A stretch of 64,000 nt of DNA from an uncultured bacterium (lineage in GTDB: Bacteria; Cyanobacteriota; Vampirovibrionia; Gastranaerophilales; Gastranaerophilaceae): contig CANENE010000001.1 in assembly GCA_947428835.1 (NCBI GenBank), positions 62,001 through 126,000 on the forward strand. Reading direction: 5' to 3'. Each line of letters begins with the position of its first letter. The stretch's first letter is position 1. The notes below the pieces were generated by a model, which saw only the letters and a program-made list of their open reading frames with translations, had not been told where the DNA came from and searched no databases. Position numbers and translations under genes: made by a program. Shown here in pieces: positions 27,711-36,943 of this stretch.

Positions 27711-28946
27711 CTAAACCCTGTAACTTTCAGGCGCTATAATTACAGTAAGCTTTGGTTTATCCAAAATCATTTTAGCGGCAGTTTGAATATCATCCGCCGT
27801 TACAAGATTAATTTCTTTCATAAACTTTTCATTATAATCAAGCCCAAGACCCATAGTATAGTTATAGCCATTTATTGCTGCAATTTGAGAATTATTTTGG
27901 CTAAAATATTTAAGCCTTCCTGAAATATTTTCTTTTGCACCGATTAATTCCTGTGTGCTTACAGGCTCTTTATAAAGCTTTGTAAGTTCATCAATAAAAC
28001 CATCAAGCGACTTTTGAATATTTTTTGGATGAGTTCCAATATACATATTAAATATTGCACTATGAAGCAGGGTTTCATACTGGCTTCTTACGGTATAAGC
28101 AAGTCCTTTTTTGTCTCTTAAATTCACAAAAAGCCTGCTGGATAGCCCTGATGAACCTAAAATATTATTTAAAACAGCAATTTTAGCGCTCATTTTTTCA
28201 TCATTATAAGAAGGAACAAGAATTCCTTGTAAAATTTGGGCTTGCTCGGCATCATTTTTTTCAATAAAAATAATCTTATCTTCTTTTATATTCAAATCGA
28301 AATTATCTTCAATTTCGCAAATAGCATTATTTTCAGCATTTGCCATAAAATCAAAATTATCCGCAAAGTAATCAACAAGCTCATTTTCATTTTCTATGAC
28401 GCCTGTAAATACAATTGCTTTTTTAGAATTAAGCATTTTTTGATGAGCTTCAATAACATCTTGTTTTGTAATATCATCAATAGTTTCAAGGATTTTTGTA
28501 TGGGTTGAAGCGTATGGATGATTTTCAAATATGTTTTTTATAAAGCTATCGCTAAGTTTAAATCTCGGGCTATCCAAGTCTGAAATAATTTCGTTTTTGA
28601 ATTTGAATTTTTCTTTTTCAAATTCTTCAAATGTAGAATTTAAAATCAAATCTTTAATCATTTCGGCTGCTAAATTAAAATCTTCATTTAAAAATACAAG
28701 TGTAGCTTTGATATAATCTTGTTTTGCCTTAAATGAAAGGTCAATACATTCATTTTCAAAGATTGAGGCAATTTTTTCGCTTGTGTATTTTTTTGTTCCT
28801 TGAACCAAAAGGCGCGCCATAAGGGAATTTAGCCCGTAATACTTTTCTTTTTTATCTATTTTAAAAAACAAAGAAACACAGGTTCTTGGCGTTTTTGGCG
28901 CATCTTCAAGCAAAATATTTATATTATTTTTTTTAATTTCTTTCAT
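27711..28946 (-). CDS. M16-type peptidase partner without zinc motif
   Basis: A 411-residue M16-family protein. The position that normally has HxxEH reads LNSLMARLLVQGTKKYTSEK, so the zinc ligands are missing while the surrounding helix and GT(K) turn are kept. The C-terminal half has typical M16 features (GSSGLSSRLFVNLRDKKGLAYTVRS). In bacteria such inactive halves pair with an active M16 subunit to form a closed chamber; the adjacent gene at 28952 encodes one. The two genes are 5 bases apart in the def-fmt-aroH operon. Confidence 0.85.
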   Translation of the reverse strand: MKEIKKNNINILLEDAPKTPRTCVSLFFKIDKKEKYYGLNSLMARLLVQGTKKYTSEKIASIFENECIDLSFKAKQDYIKATLVFLNEDFNLAAEMIKDLILNSTFEEFEKEKFKFKNEIISDLDSPRFKLSDSFIKNIFENHPYASTHTKILETIDDITKQDVIEAHQKMLNSKKAIVFTGVIENENELVDYFADNFDFMANAENNAICEIEDNFDLNIKEDKIIFIEKNDAEQAQILQGILVPSYNDEKMSAKIAVLNNILGSSGLSSRLFVNLRDKKGLAYTVRSQYETLLHSAIFNMYIGTHPKNIQKSLDGFIDELTKLYKEPVSTQELIGAKENISGRLKYFSQNNSQIAAINGYNYTMGLGLDYNEKFMKEINLVTADDIQTAAKMILDKPKLTVIIAPESYRV

Positions 28947-28951
28947 TGTAA

Positions 28952-30298
28952 TTAATCTTCTTTCTTATTTGTATCATCAGGCAAAAGCAAAGCAAATGAG
29001 ACAACACCAGGGTTTAGATATTTTTTTACAATATCTTGAAGGTAATTTTTATCAATTTCATCCAAAGTATTTAAATACTTATGAGCAAGCCCGATATCAT
29101 CGCATACAGTTGCAAAATAGCCTATTGAATCGGCGATATCCGATACCATCTCGGATTCTTGTGCGAAATTAACCTTAGCACGCTTTTTAGCTTTTTTAAT
29201 TTCAATGTCTGTTAAATCCTGAAGCTCCAATAAAGCGCTTTTGATATCATCAACTACAACGTCTTTTTTACCCGCATCAAAATTAGCTTCGATAAAGAAA
29301 TTGTCCCCGTCTTTAAATTGATAGTGAACGCTTTCGATTTGGAAATAATAGGGTTCTTTGGGTTTTTCAATGAATTTTGAATATAATCTTGAAGATTTGC
29401 CATCTCCTAATATTGTAGACAATAAATCAAGCGCTATTGTTTCTTTGAGGTTTTTGGCACTATCGCATAGAGCACCCATCATCAAATAGCCCGTTGTAAC
29501 ATCAGCTTTGTTTATTATAATTTTCGGGTTTTTTATTTGCTTTTCAATAATTCTTTCATCGCTTATTGATTTTTCAACATTTGGAATTTCTTTGAATTTA
29601 AATTCTTCTTTAACCTGATTTATGACAGTTTCTTCGTCAAAATCGCCAACTAAAATTGTTGTAATATTTTTTGGAACATAAAATGTCTTATAATAGCTCA
29701 TAATTTCTTTTTGGCTAATATTTGCAATAATTTCCTGCGTTCCTATAACTTCTCTTTTGTATGGATGAAGCTCATACATCGCATCATTTAAGGCACTATA
29801 GACTTTTCTCCAGTTATTGTCTTTGCCCATTCTAATTTCTTCTATAACAACATATCTTTCTCTTTTGGTATCGGGCTCATTTCCATTTGGATCAAAAGTG
29901 GGGCCGATTTCGCTTTCCGGAAAAATTGCATCAACCATCATATCAGCGTGCATATCAAGAGCTAATTTATAGTGTTCTTTTGGGATATTTATATAATAGA
30001 ATGTATAATCTTTCCAGGTTGCAGCGTTGATTATACCGCCTTTTTCTTCCATTTTTCTATCAAATACGCCGGCAGCATATTTTGTTGTTCCTTTGAACAA
30101 AAGATGTTCTACAAAATGCGATACGCCGTTATTATCTTTGTTTTCATTGATTGAACCTGTTTTAACCCAGCTTGATATATTTATCATAGGGCTTTTTTTA
30201 TGCGCTAAAACAACCTTATAGCCATTATCAAAAGTATACAGGCTCAATGGTTTTTCAAGATAAGGGTATTCAATTAATTCTTTTTTTATTATTTCCAT
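28952..30298 (-). CDS. M16-family zinc peptidase, catalytic subunit
   Basis: A 448-residue M16 peptidase. GVSHFVEHLLFKGTTKY carries the inverted zinc motif HxxEH, with the third ligand expected in the E-rich helix about 75 residues later (YVVIEEIRM). The C-terminal half has GDGKSSRLYSKFIE and the usual R/Y region. Members degrade peptides in the periplasm or at the membrane; no signal peptide is visible here, so it may act in the cytoplasm. It is insert-bearing near residue 110 (GPTFDPNGNEPDTKRERY). Partner gene is directly downstream. Confidence 0.9.
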   Translation of the reverse strand: MEIIKKELIEYPYLEKPLSLYTFDNGYKVVLAHKKSPMINISSWVKTGSINENKDNNGVSHFVEHLLFKGTTKYAAGVFDRKMEEKGGIINAATWKDYTFYYINIPKEHYKLALDMHADMMVDAIFPESEIGPTFDPNGNEPDTKRERYVVIEEIRMGKDNNWRKVYSALNDAMYELHPYKREVIGTQEIIANISQKEIMSYYKTFYVPKNITTILVGDFDEETVINQVKEEFKFKEIPNVEKSISDERIIEKQIKNPKIIINKADVTTGYLMMGALCDSAKNLKETIALDLLSTILGDGKSSRLYSKFIEKPKEPYYFQIESVHYQFKDGDNFFIEANFDAGKKDVVVDDIKSALLELQDLTDIEIKKAKKRAKVNFAQESEMVSDIADSIGYFATVCDDIGLAHKYLNTLDEIDKNYLQDIVKKYLNPGVVSFALLLPDDTNKKED

Positions 30299-30324
30299 TT
30301 TGTTCTTCTTTTCTTTTTTTAAAG

Positions 30325-30696
30325 TTATTTTAAATCCTGTCTTAAGATGCTTGCGCCTTTAAGATAGATGTGTTTAATTTCATTTTGCGCTTTAGATGTA
30401 TTAACGCTCAATAGTATACGAAGGCACTTTTGAAGGCTTCCTTCGACATTCAATTCATTATAGCACATCATAGGAACCTCGCTAAAACCCAGTTCTTCTC
30501 TTGCAAATTTTGCAGGAAAAGCAGCGTTGATGTCAGGTGTCAAAGTGAAAATTGCAAAAGAAATATCTTTTTTTTCTACTTTGTTAGCTTCAAGCATTTG
30601 CCCTAAAAGCTCAACTGTTGCTCCTTTTATGGCTTCTTTGGTGTTGGCTTCAACCGTTATTGCTCCTCTAATACCTCTTGAAAAAATATTATTCAA
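30325..30696 (-). CDS. aroH: chorismate mutase, AroH class
   Basis: Converts chorismate to prephenate for Phe/Tyr synthesis. The 123-residue protein matches the trimeric Bacillus-type mutase throughout: RGIRGAITVEANTKEAIKGA at the start with the active-site Arg, TLTPDINAAFPAKFAR, VPMMCYNELNVEGSLQKCLR with the catalytic Glu/Arg, and IKHIYLKGASILRQDL at the end. It overlaps fmt by 8 bases, and lies between fmt and the M16 pair, an arrangement that implies cotranscription rather than a pathway link. Confidence 0.93.
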   Translation of the reverse strand: MNNIFSRGIRGAITVEANTKEAIKGATVELLGQMLEANKVEKKDISFAIFTLTPDINAAFPAKFAREELGFSEVPMMCYNELNVEGSLQKCLRILLSVNTSKAQNEIKHIYLKGASILRQDLK

Positions 30697-31633
30697 AACA
30701 TTCTCCCTTATCTACTCTCGCCCCTCTTATCCAATCACAGGCTTTCATTTCGCCTTTGCCTTCAGGTTTAACGGTTATAATTTTAAGAGCATCGTTTGCG
30801 CATTTTACGACGACTCCGTCTTTTAAAATATCAATTATCTCACCGCATTTGCCGCATTCATTACCCTTACATTCAACTACATCTGTTTTTAATACTTTTA
30901 TTATTTTACCTTTGCAGGTCATATGGTTTGTATTTATCGTATGCATTGCTCTTATTTTATTATGAAGACAAATAGCATCACTATTCCAATCTATTACTTT
31001 TTGCTCTTTTGTAATTTTTTTAGTAAATGTTGCATCTTCTTCTTTTTGGCAAATTGGTGTAATTTCGCCGTTTTTGAGACCTTTTAGGGTTTTATCGAGA
31101 AGTAGGGGCGATTGTTTTGAAATTTCTTCCATAAGCTCAATTGCATTCATATCAAATGGAATATCGATTTTTTCGCTTAGGCAGATGTCTCCTGCATCAA
31201 GCGCTAAAACAGTCTTCATCGTTGTAATTCCTGTTTGTTTTTCGCCTTTTTCAATAGCTTCGCAAATTGGATTTGCGCCTCTGTATTTTGGAAGAAGGCT
31301 TGCGTGAAGATTAATTGTAGCAATTTTTGGAATATCAATAACTTGCTGGGATAATATTTGACCAAATGCAAAAGTTACAAAAAAATCAGGCTCCATTGAT
31401 TTTAATTTTTCGATTAATTCAATATCTTTTGAAATTCTATCCGGCTCAAAAACAGTAATATTATTGTCTTTTGCAAGGCAGGTTATGTTTCTTTCGATAA
31501 TTTTTTTGCCTCTGTTTGTGGGTTTTGCCTTTTGGGTAACAAGAGCCAAAACCTCATAATCAGAAGAATTTATAAAGAATTCGAAACTTTTTAGCGCAAT
31601 ATCAGGAGTTGCAAAAAAAACTACTTTAATCAT
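30689..31633 (-). CDS. fmt: methionyl-tRNA formyltransferase
   Basis: Formylates the initiator Met-tRNA using 10-formyltetrahydrofolate. The 314-residue protein has VFFATPDIALKSFEF at the start, the catalytic loop NLHASLLPKYRGANPICEAI (Asn/His pair with the SLLPxxRGA signature), a TGITTMKT strand and a C-terminal OB-like tRNA-binding domain with a Cys cluster (ECKGNECGKCGEI) that is an unusual insertion and could bind metal. def lies 9 bases upstream, the classic pairing for processing of protein N-termini. Confidence 0.95.
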   Translation of the reverse strand: MIKVVFFATPDIALKSFEFFINSSDYEVLALVTQKAKPTNRGKKIIERNITCLAKDNNITVFEPDRISKDIELIEKLKSMEPDFFVTFAFGQILSQQVIDIPKIATINLHASLLPKYRGANPICEAIEKGEKQTGITTMKTVLALDAGDICLSEKIDIPFDMNAIELMEEISKQSPLLLDKTLKGLKNGEITPICQKEEDATFTKKITKEQKVIDWNSDAICLHNKIRAMHTINTNHMTCKGKIIKVLKTDVVECKGNECGKCGEIIDILKDGVVVKCANDALKIITVKPEGKGEMKACDWIRGARVDKGECFE

Positions 31634-31642
31634 TTTTAAATT

Positions 31643-32278
31643 TTACTCCTCCTTAGAATTTTCAAGTTTTTCAATTTCTTCTTTTTCTTTATTTGCAGCT
31701 TCCGGGTTAGCTTTTTCCCACTCTAAAATTTCCTGCTCTAAAAAGTCTTCATCTATTAAATATTCTTCTTCAACAGGAGGAAGATTGTATTTTTCTAAAA
31801 CATTATTAGCGTCAAATCTGTTTCTGCAATGGTCTATAAAGAGTTTCCCGTCTAAATGGTCAAATTCGTGTTGAATAGCGCGCGCTAAAAGTTCGCCGTC
31901 TTTTGCTTCTTTTATAAAGGGGCGGCCATTGATATCAAGAGCTTTGACCATGACATTTTTGTATCTGCGAACTGTTGTATATGCTTTTGGAAAGCTCAAA
32001 CATCCCTCATAGCTTGAAATTGCACCTGATTTTTTGATAATTTTGGGGTTTATAAAAACAACAGGGTCAATCGGGCCTTTCGGGTCAGATACATCAATTA
32101 CAAATATTCTGAGATTTTGCCCGACCTGGCTTGCAGCAAGTCCAACACCATTTGCATCATACATTGTTTCAAGCATATCTTGAATAAGTGCTTTGATTTT
32201 TTTTGAAATTTTTGTAACTTCTTTGGATTTTTCCCTTAAAATAGGGCTTCCGTATTCAACAATTTTTAAAATAGACAT
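31643..32278 (-). CDS. def: peptide deformylase
   Basis: Removes the formyl group from new proteins. All three signatures are present: GVGLAASQVGQ, EGCLSFP with the metal Cys, and QHEFDHLDGKLFIDH with two metal His and the catalytic Glu. At 211 residues it is longer than usual because of an acidic, Lys/Glu-rich tail of about 40 residues (ILEWEKANPEAANKEKEE). It heads the leftward operon def-fmt-aroH-M16-M16; the promoter must lie in 32279-32403, which it shares with the divergent pilT. Confidence 0.96.
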   Translation of the reverse strand: MSILKIVEYGSPILREKSKEVTKISKKIKALIQDMLETMYDANGVGLAASQVGQNLRIFVIDVSDPKGPIDPVVFINPKIIKKSGAISSYEGCLSFPKAYTTVRRYKNVMVKALDINGRPFIKEAKDGELLARAIQHEFDHLDGKLFIDHCRNRFDANNVLEKYNLPPVEEEYLIDEDFLEQEILEWEKANPEAANKEKEEIEKLENSKEE

Positions 32279-32403
32279 ACTATAATACTATCAAAATTTC
32301 CTTAGTTTATCAAGAAAATCGGCTTAACATAGCTTAAATTAATTGCATATTTCAAAAAACATAATACAATTATTATTAGCAAAGGGGAGGATTTTTTACA
32401 AAA

Positions 32404-33504
32404 ATGTCTTTTAATATTGATGGTTTTTTAATTAATGCAGCTAAAGCCAACGCTTCTGATATTCACTTGAATTGCGGACATTTGCCTGCTTTAAGAATAA
32501 AAGGGCAGATACTTAAAATTAACGAAGGAATACTTGCATATAGCGATATTGAAGATATTTTGAAAAAAACAATCCCTGAAGATTTTTTTGTTAATGTTAA
32601 AAGCCTCAAAAATATTGACTACATTTATGAAATCAAAAATATATCAAGATACAGGGTAAATTACTGTAAAGATATATATGGAGGCAAGCTGACTTTTAGA
32701 ACAATTCCTTATGAAATCAAAGGCTTGAAAGAGCTTTTTTTACCTGAATATCTTGAAAATTATACCCATTTTAATAACGGCATTGTTCTTGTAACAGGAG
32801 CTACAGGCTCAGGCAAATCAACCACCCTTTCCAGCATGATAGAACTTATTAACAAAAACTATTCAAAACACATTATCACAATTGAAGATCCGGTTGAATT
32901 TGTTTATGAAGAAAAGAAATCCATTATTACCCAAAGAAATTTAGAGCTTGATGTTGAAGACTTTCAAACAGGAATTAAATACGCTCTAAGACAAGACCCT
33001 GATGTTATTTTAGTTGGCGAAATCAGGGACAAAGACACTCTTTTAAGCGCGATTGAAGCATCTGAAACAGGCCACCTTGTATTTTCAACTCTTCATACAA
33101 ACGGAACTATTGATTCTATAAACAGACTCAAAGGCTTTTTGGAAGAAACAACAGAAAGAAACTTTATTTCAAGACTTGCCCAATCAATCAGGGGTATTGT
33201 CCATCAAACGCTTGTACCAACCGTTCATCAGACACTTGTGCCGGCTGTTGAACTTTTGACATTTTCTTCAACAGTTAAAGACTATGTAATGAATTCAAAA
33301 TTTGACGATATATATTCTTTAATGCAAAAAACAAGACAACCCGGAATTTTCACTTTAAATTCCTACTTACATAATCTATACAAAGAAGGAATAATTACAA
33401 AGGAAACTGCTTATGATTATTCTTTAGAAAAAGTTGAAATGAATCAGCTTTTAAGAGGCGTATATAAAGTGGGTAATGACGATAGCGAAAATAGTATCTT
33501 ATAG
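32404..33504 (+). CDS. pilT: PilT-type retraction ATPase
   Basis: A 366-residue type IV pilus / type II secretion ATPase of the PilT group, acting at the inner membrane base. ASDIHLNCG is the N-terminal signature, GATGSGKST (132-140) Walker A, TIEDPVEF the Asp box, RQDPDVILVGEIRD the Walker B region and ETGHLVFSTLHT the His box. Near residue 263 the sequence VHQTLVPTVHQTLVPAVE is an 8-residue tandem duplication where other PilTs have a QxLxP...GRxxAxE segment. It is followed within 11 bases by a zinc-ribbon protein gene and then recO. Confidence 0.93.
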   Translation: MSFNIDGFLINAAKANASDIHLNCGHLPALRIKGQILKINEGILAYSDIEDILKKTIPEDFFVNVKSLKNIDYIYEIKNISRYRVNYCKDIYGGKLTFRTIPYEIKGLKELFLPEYLENYTHFNNGIVLVTGATGSGKSTTLSSMIELINKNYSKHIITIEDPVEFVYEEKKSIITQRNLELDVEDFQTGIKYALRQDPDVILVGEIRDKDTLLSAIEASETGHLVFSTLHTNGTIDSINRLKGFLEETTERNFISRLAQSIRGIVHQTLVPTVHQTLVPAVELLTFSSTVKDYVMNSKFDDIYSLMQKTRQPGIFTLNSYLHNLYKEGIITKETAYDYSLEKVEMNQLLRGVYKVGNDDSENSIL

Positions 33505-33515
33505 GAGCAAAATCA

Positions 33516-34814
33516 ATGACACCATATCCAGAAACAGAGATAATGACATTAAAAAGAATAGAAGTCGCCTTAAGAAAACTTGATTTTAAGCTTCTAAAAG
33601 ACGGTTCTTATAAGCTCCATGAAAAATTCCACAGCGGTTTTCGTTTTGAATATCTTGATTTTTTAAAAGAGCTCTATATAAAAGTTTCTAAAGATACAAA
33701 TGTTCCGATTGATATTAAAAATATTTTAATCCCGACTATAGAAGATATCCTAAGAGCACAGGGGCAAGTAGGTAATGCTCCTCAAGGTGTTCAATATGAG
33801 CCAAAACCTTTTCAGGAATTTGAAAATATTACACCTCCTCCAAATAATTCGATGTCTCAGCCTTCCCAATATAATCAGTATAACAATCAGCAAATGCAGG
33901 CTTTGAATATGCAGCAGCAAAATTATCAGCAAACGCAAGAAAGACCAAAGCCAAGCGATTTTAAAAATAATGAAGACCTTGTATTTAAAGCGCAAAATCA
34001 ACCCACACAGGCAATGCAAGAGCCCCCTTATCAACCACAACAACAGCAACCGCAGCCTATTATACAAACCAATGCTAACGCTAAAATCAGCGTTTTTTAT
34101 GGCAACCAAACCCTAAAAGAGCAGGAAGATAGAATCTGCGCCTACAAAAAGCTAATTTCTCAAAATGCAACTATAGATGAACTGACTAACCTGACTTCTT
34201 TAATTATCGAAGAAGAATTTATCGATATAGCGGATTTATCTTTGATTTTGAATATTTTGAAACAAAAACCAAATGAAGTTAATCTTTTAACAAACTCCAA
34301 AAGTGAAAAAATTCCTCAAATACTTGAAGAAAATTTTGATTGGGGCTTGTTTGATTTTTCAAATACAAAACACAAAATGAATTTTTACCCTTTGCTTGGT
34401 TTAATCGGACTTTTTAAATGCAAAAAATGCAAAAGGGAACATTTTGAAATTTGGAATGAAACAATGCCAACCACACTTTTGTGCCCGAATTGCAAAAACA
34501 CTATGTTTGTTGATTTTGCATATTCGAGCGATTTAGATACAAGCTTGAATATGGAATACTATAATTCTTCTATTTGCGCTCTTGTTAATTCTAAAATTTG
34601 GCTTATAGTTAACCCTCCTCTTAATAATAAAATTATTGCAGATTTGATGAAAAGTGCTCTAAAAATAAGTAAAGACGTTAGAGAAATTTATATAGTTTCA
34701 AATAAAACAGAGGTTTCCGATAAATATAAAAGCATATTCTATTCCGTTGGAAAAGATGTCAGAATTGACGCTTCAACTTCCGCTTTAAATAATTTTTGGC
34801 AGACATTAGGATAA
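33516..34814 (+). CDS. Gln-rich protein with zinc ribbon, unknown
   Basis: A 432-residue protein. Residues 1-80 form a folded, helical region; about 85-185 is a Gln/Pro/Asn-rich linker (QYNQYNNQQMQALNMQQQNY); 190-295 is helical. A four-Cys zinc ribbon (CKKCKRE ... CPNCKN) lies at about 302-327 and is followed by an alpha/beta segment (ICALVNSKIWLIVNPPLNN; REIYIVSNKTEVSDKY). The ribbon plus following Rossmann-like piece is loosely reminiscent of sirtuins, but no sirtuin catalytic motif is seen. It lies between pilT and recO; AGGAG precedes the ATG. Confidence 0.6.
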   Translation: MTPYPETEIMTLKRIEVALRKLDFKLLKDGSYKLHEKFHSGFRFEYLDFLKELYIKVSKDTNVPIDIKNILIPTIEDILRAQGQVGNAPQGVQYEPKPFQEFENITPPPNNSMSQPSQYNQYNNQQMQALNMQQQNYQQTQERPKPSDFKNNEDLVFKAQNQPTQAMQEPPYQPQQQQPQPIIQTNANAKISVFYGNQTLKEQEDRICAYKKLISQNATIDELTNLTSLIIEEEFIDIADLSLILNILKQKPNEVNLLTNSKSEKIPQILEENFDWGLFDFSNTKHKMNFYPLLGLIGLFKCKKCKREHFEIWNETMPTTLLCPNCKNTMFVDFAYSSDLDTSLNMEYYNSSICALVNSKIWLIVNPPLNNKIIADLMKSALKISKDVREIYIVSNKTEVSDKYKSIFYSVGKDVRIDASTSALNNFWQTLG

Positions 34815-34835
34815 ATATTGGAATAACATTATCAA

Positions 34836-35609
34836 ATGAAAAAAAGTTTTGTCACAGAAGCAATTAACCTAAAAAGCTATCCATTAAGTGATAATGATAG
34901 TATTGTCGTTATGTTTTCAAAGACAAAAGGCTTAATAAGGGCGGTTGCCCGCGGCGCCAAAAAGCCAAAATCCAAGCTTGGCGCAAGAATACAGATGTTT
35001 ATTGCAAATAAATTAATGCTTTTTGAAGGCAAAAATATGGATACCATAATGGAAGCCCAAAGCGTTAATACATTTTCTAAAATCAGATATGACCTTGATA
35101 AATTATCTTATTCTATGTATATAGTTGAAATTATAAATAATTTCTGCAACAGCGAATTTGAATGCAGCTCAAATAATATTTATGATTTGATTTTTGAGAC
35201 TTTTCAAAGTATTTCAAATGCTAAAGAAAAAAAAGATGTGCTTTTTGCAAGCCTGAAATTTCAAATAAAAATTATGAAAGAACTTGGTTGGGGTATCGAT
35301 TTTAAAAGATGCGCTAAATGCATGGATGATTTAGAGGATACTTCTTCATTTTTTAGCTATTTGGATGAATGTTTTTATTGCAAAAAATGCGCTTTAGATA
35401 AAATAAACGGTGTTTGGATAAATAACAAGATTGTTGAATTTTTAGATACTATTTCAGAAGCTCAAATAAATCAAAAAACAAAATATGATGAAGTTGTAAC
35501 ATTGAATATTTTAGAAAAATGTTTTGATTTTATGAAAAAATATATTAATAATCTGACAAATAAAAAAACCAAGGTCTTCGAAACAATCGAAAAGACCCTG
35601 GCAATTTAA
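34836..35609 (+). CDS. recO: DNA repair protein RecO
   Basis: RecF-pathway mediator that anneals SSB-coated DNA and loads RecA. The 257-residue protein opens with an OB fold (TEAINLKSYPLSDNDSIVVM; KTKGLIRAVARGAKKPKSKL, the usual GxxxxxxRGARxxKS pattern). The central helical region ends in a four-Cys zinc site (CAKCMDD ... CKKCAL) as in most RecO proteins, then a helical C-terminus. It is 21 bases after the zinc-ribbon gene, so it is likely part of the pilT transcript. Confidence 0.93.
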   Translation: MKKSFVTEAINLKSYPLSDNDSIVVMFSKTKGLIRAVARGAKKPKSKLGARIQMFIANKLMLFEGKNMDTIMEAQSVNTFSKIRYDLDKLSYSMYIVEIINNFCNSEFECSSNNIYDLIFETFQSISNAKEKKDVLFASLKFQIKIMKELGWGIDFKRCAKCMDDLEDTSSFFSYLDECFYCKKCALDKINGVWINNKIVEFLDTISEAQINQKTKYDEVVTLNILEKCFDFMKKYINNLTNKKTKVFETIEKTLAI

Positions 35610-35629
35610 ATTTTCGTTTTTTATTTTAT

Positions 35630-36205
35630 TTATTTTAATAATTCATCAACTTTAAGCAGTTGTTCGATTGTATATTTGCTTTTATTTCTTACTAAAGCAT
35701 CAGCTGCTTTTTGAGCTTTAGTTTCTTGTAATTTTTTACCGTATTTTTCTTGCAGGTCAAGTTTTCTTTCAAGTTGGCTTGGCCCTGCTTCAATAAATGT
35801 TTGGGCACTTTGTTTAGCGCTGAAACCAACAGGTTTTGAAATAGCAGCCATTGCAGCTTTTGCACTATTTACGGCTTCTTGCGCATTTGAGCCATTGTAT
35901 ACTGCTTCATGCGCAAAAGACTTTGCAGTATTTGGCATATAAATCTTTTTTACCGAAATACTAGATTTTAATTCAGGACTTTGCAGGGCTTTTCCTATAG
36001 ATTTAGTATCAGTTTGCACTGATGTCATTTTAAATATTGGTTTTTTGCCTGCCGCAAGACAATCAAGCGAGGAAGCCAATTTTTCACTTTTAAATTCTTT
36101 TGCTAATCTTCGATTTTGAGATATTTTCTTTGATACTTGCTGTAATTCTGCTGCACCTTTTTTTGCAACTGTGTCTAATGCTGTTGTAATTTTTTGAATG
36201 TTCAT
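35630..36205 (-). CDS. unknown Ala/Lys-rich protein
   Basis: A 191-residue basic protein, not recognised. It is rich in Ala, Lys, Ser and Gln and appears mostly helical: MNIQKITTALDTVAKKGAAE at the start, SNAQEAVNSAKAAMAAISKP in the middle and YTIEQLLKVDELLK at the end. No signal peptide, membrane segment or Cys is present. It is transcribed towards recO and is divergent from an XRE regulator, with an inverted repeat between them. Confidence 0.55.
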   Translation of the reverse strand: MNIQKITTALDTVAKKGAAELQQVSKKISQNRRLAKEFKSEKLASSLDCLAAGKKPIFKMTSVQTDTKSIGKALQSPELKSSISVKKIYMPNTAKSFAHEAVYNGSNAQEAVNSAKAAMAAISKPVGFSAKQSAQTFIEAGPSQLERKLDLQEKYGKKLQETKAQKAADALVRNKSKYTIEQLLKVDELLK

Positions 36206-36296
36206 TTTTTATTTTCCTTTCAAAACTGCTCTATGGTTATATAAAAAATTGAGTATCGTCAATTTTGATAGAAAAATCGCAAATTTTTACAAAAAT

Positions 36297-36336
36297 TAAT
36301 AGTTATTAGCTATTAATTCTATATTAATAACCATTA
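36297..36336. promoter_or_regulatory. inverted repeat, possible XRE operator
   Basis: TAATAGTTATTA (36297-36308) and TAATAACCATTA (36325-36336) are inverted copies with one mismatch and a 16-base spacer, 37 bases before the XRE gene. They could be operator half-sites for that protein, although the AT-rich context makes chance more likely than usual. Confidence 0.4.
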
Positions 36337-36373
36337 GAAAATACCTATATAAACATATATAATACCTGTTAAT

Positions 36374-36598
36374 ATGGATTTAAATAAAGATGTTGAAAAA
36401 AAATTTGGCGCAAAACTTGCTTATATAAGAAAGTCTAAAAAATTGTCCCAAATAAAGCTTGCTGAAATTGTCGATATGAATTTTAACTACATAGGTCAAA
36501 TCGAAAGAGGGGAAGCCAATGTCACAATCAAGACAATGAAGCTTTTGGCTAACGCTCTTGGAGTTGAATTGAGTGCTCTTTTTGATTTTAAATTTTAA
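36374..36598 (+). CDS. XRE-family transcriptional regulator
   Basis: A 74-residue single-domain Xre protein with a textbook helix-turn-helix: FGAKLAYIRKSKKLSQIKLA, EIVDMNFNYIGQIERGEANV and TIKTMKLLANALGVELSALF. Such short stand-alone repressors often autoregulate or control a divergent gene; here an inverted repeat lies upstream. A terminator hairpin shared with the convergent YtxH cluster follows. Confidence 0.85.
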   Translation: MDLNKDVEKKFGAKLAYIRKSKKLSQIKLAEIVDMNFNYIGQIERGEANVTIKTMKLLANALGVELSALFDFKF

Positions 36599-36613
36599 AT
36601 TTGAAGTTTTAAA

Positions 36614-36639
36614 AAGCCGGCGCCAAAAAGTGCCGGCTT
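36614..36639 (-). terminator. terminator between the XRE gene and the YtxH cluster
   Basis: AAGCCGGC (36614-36621) pairs with GCCGGCTT (36632-36639) around a 10-base loop. On the minus strand it is followed by TTTTTAAAA, ending the YtxH-type transcript; it may also slow the rightward XRE transcript. Confidence 0.75.
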
Positions 36640-36662
36640 AAAAATTTAAATTTGGATTATTT

Positions 36663-36926
36663 TTAGTACTCGTGTTTTTGTTTGTCAATCATGCCTTGGA
36701 TTTTAGAGATAAGCTCTTCTCCTTTTCTTGACATATCAGATGTAATAGATTCTGCTTTTTCCTGTATTTCTCTGATTGTATTTTGAGCTTTATCATAAGC
36801 CATTTGAGAAGATTCTTTGATTTTTTCTCTTGTTTCTTTGCCTGATTGAGGAGCAAGAAGAACGCCTGTAACAGCGCCTACTATACCGCCTACTACAAAA
36901 CCTGCTATAAATTTACCTGCTGACAT
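36663..36926 (-). CDS. YtxH-domain protein
   Basis: An 87-residue protein with the YtxH pattern: a short Gly-rich membrane helix (KFIAGFVVGGIVGAVTGVLL), then APQSGKETREKIKES and a long amphipathic, probably coiled-coil helix. The family is common in Firmicutes and Cyanobacteria, is stress-linked in some, and has no defined activity. It is last in a three-gene leftward cluster with a second YtxH gene. Confidence 0.8.
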   Translation of the reverse strand: MSAGKFIAGFVVGGIVGAVTGVLLAPQSGKETREKIKESSQMAYDKAQNTIREIQEKAESITSDMSRKGEELISKIQGMIDKQKHEY

Positions 36927-36943
36927 AATTTAGTTCCTTTCTT

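Noticed and set aside
35571-35601. Terminator hairpin at the end of recO (GGTCTT..AAGACC)
   Set aside because: The stem lies inside the last codons and is not followed by a clear T-run, so it is not listed as a feature.
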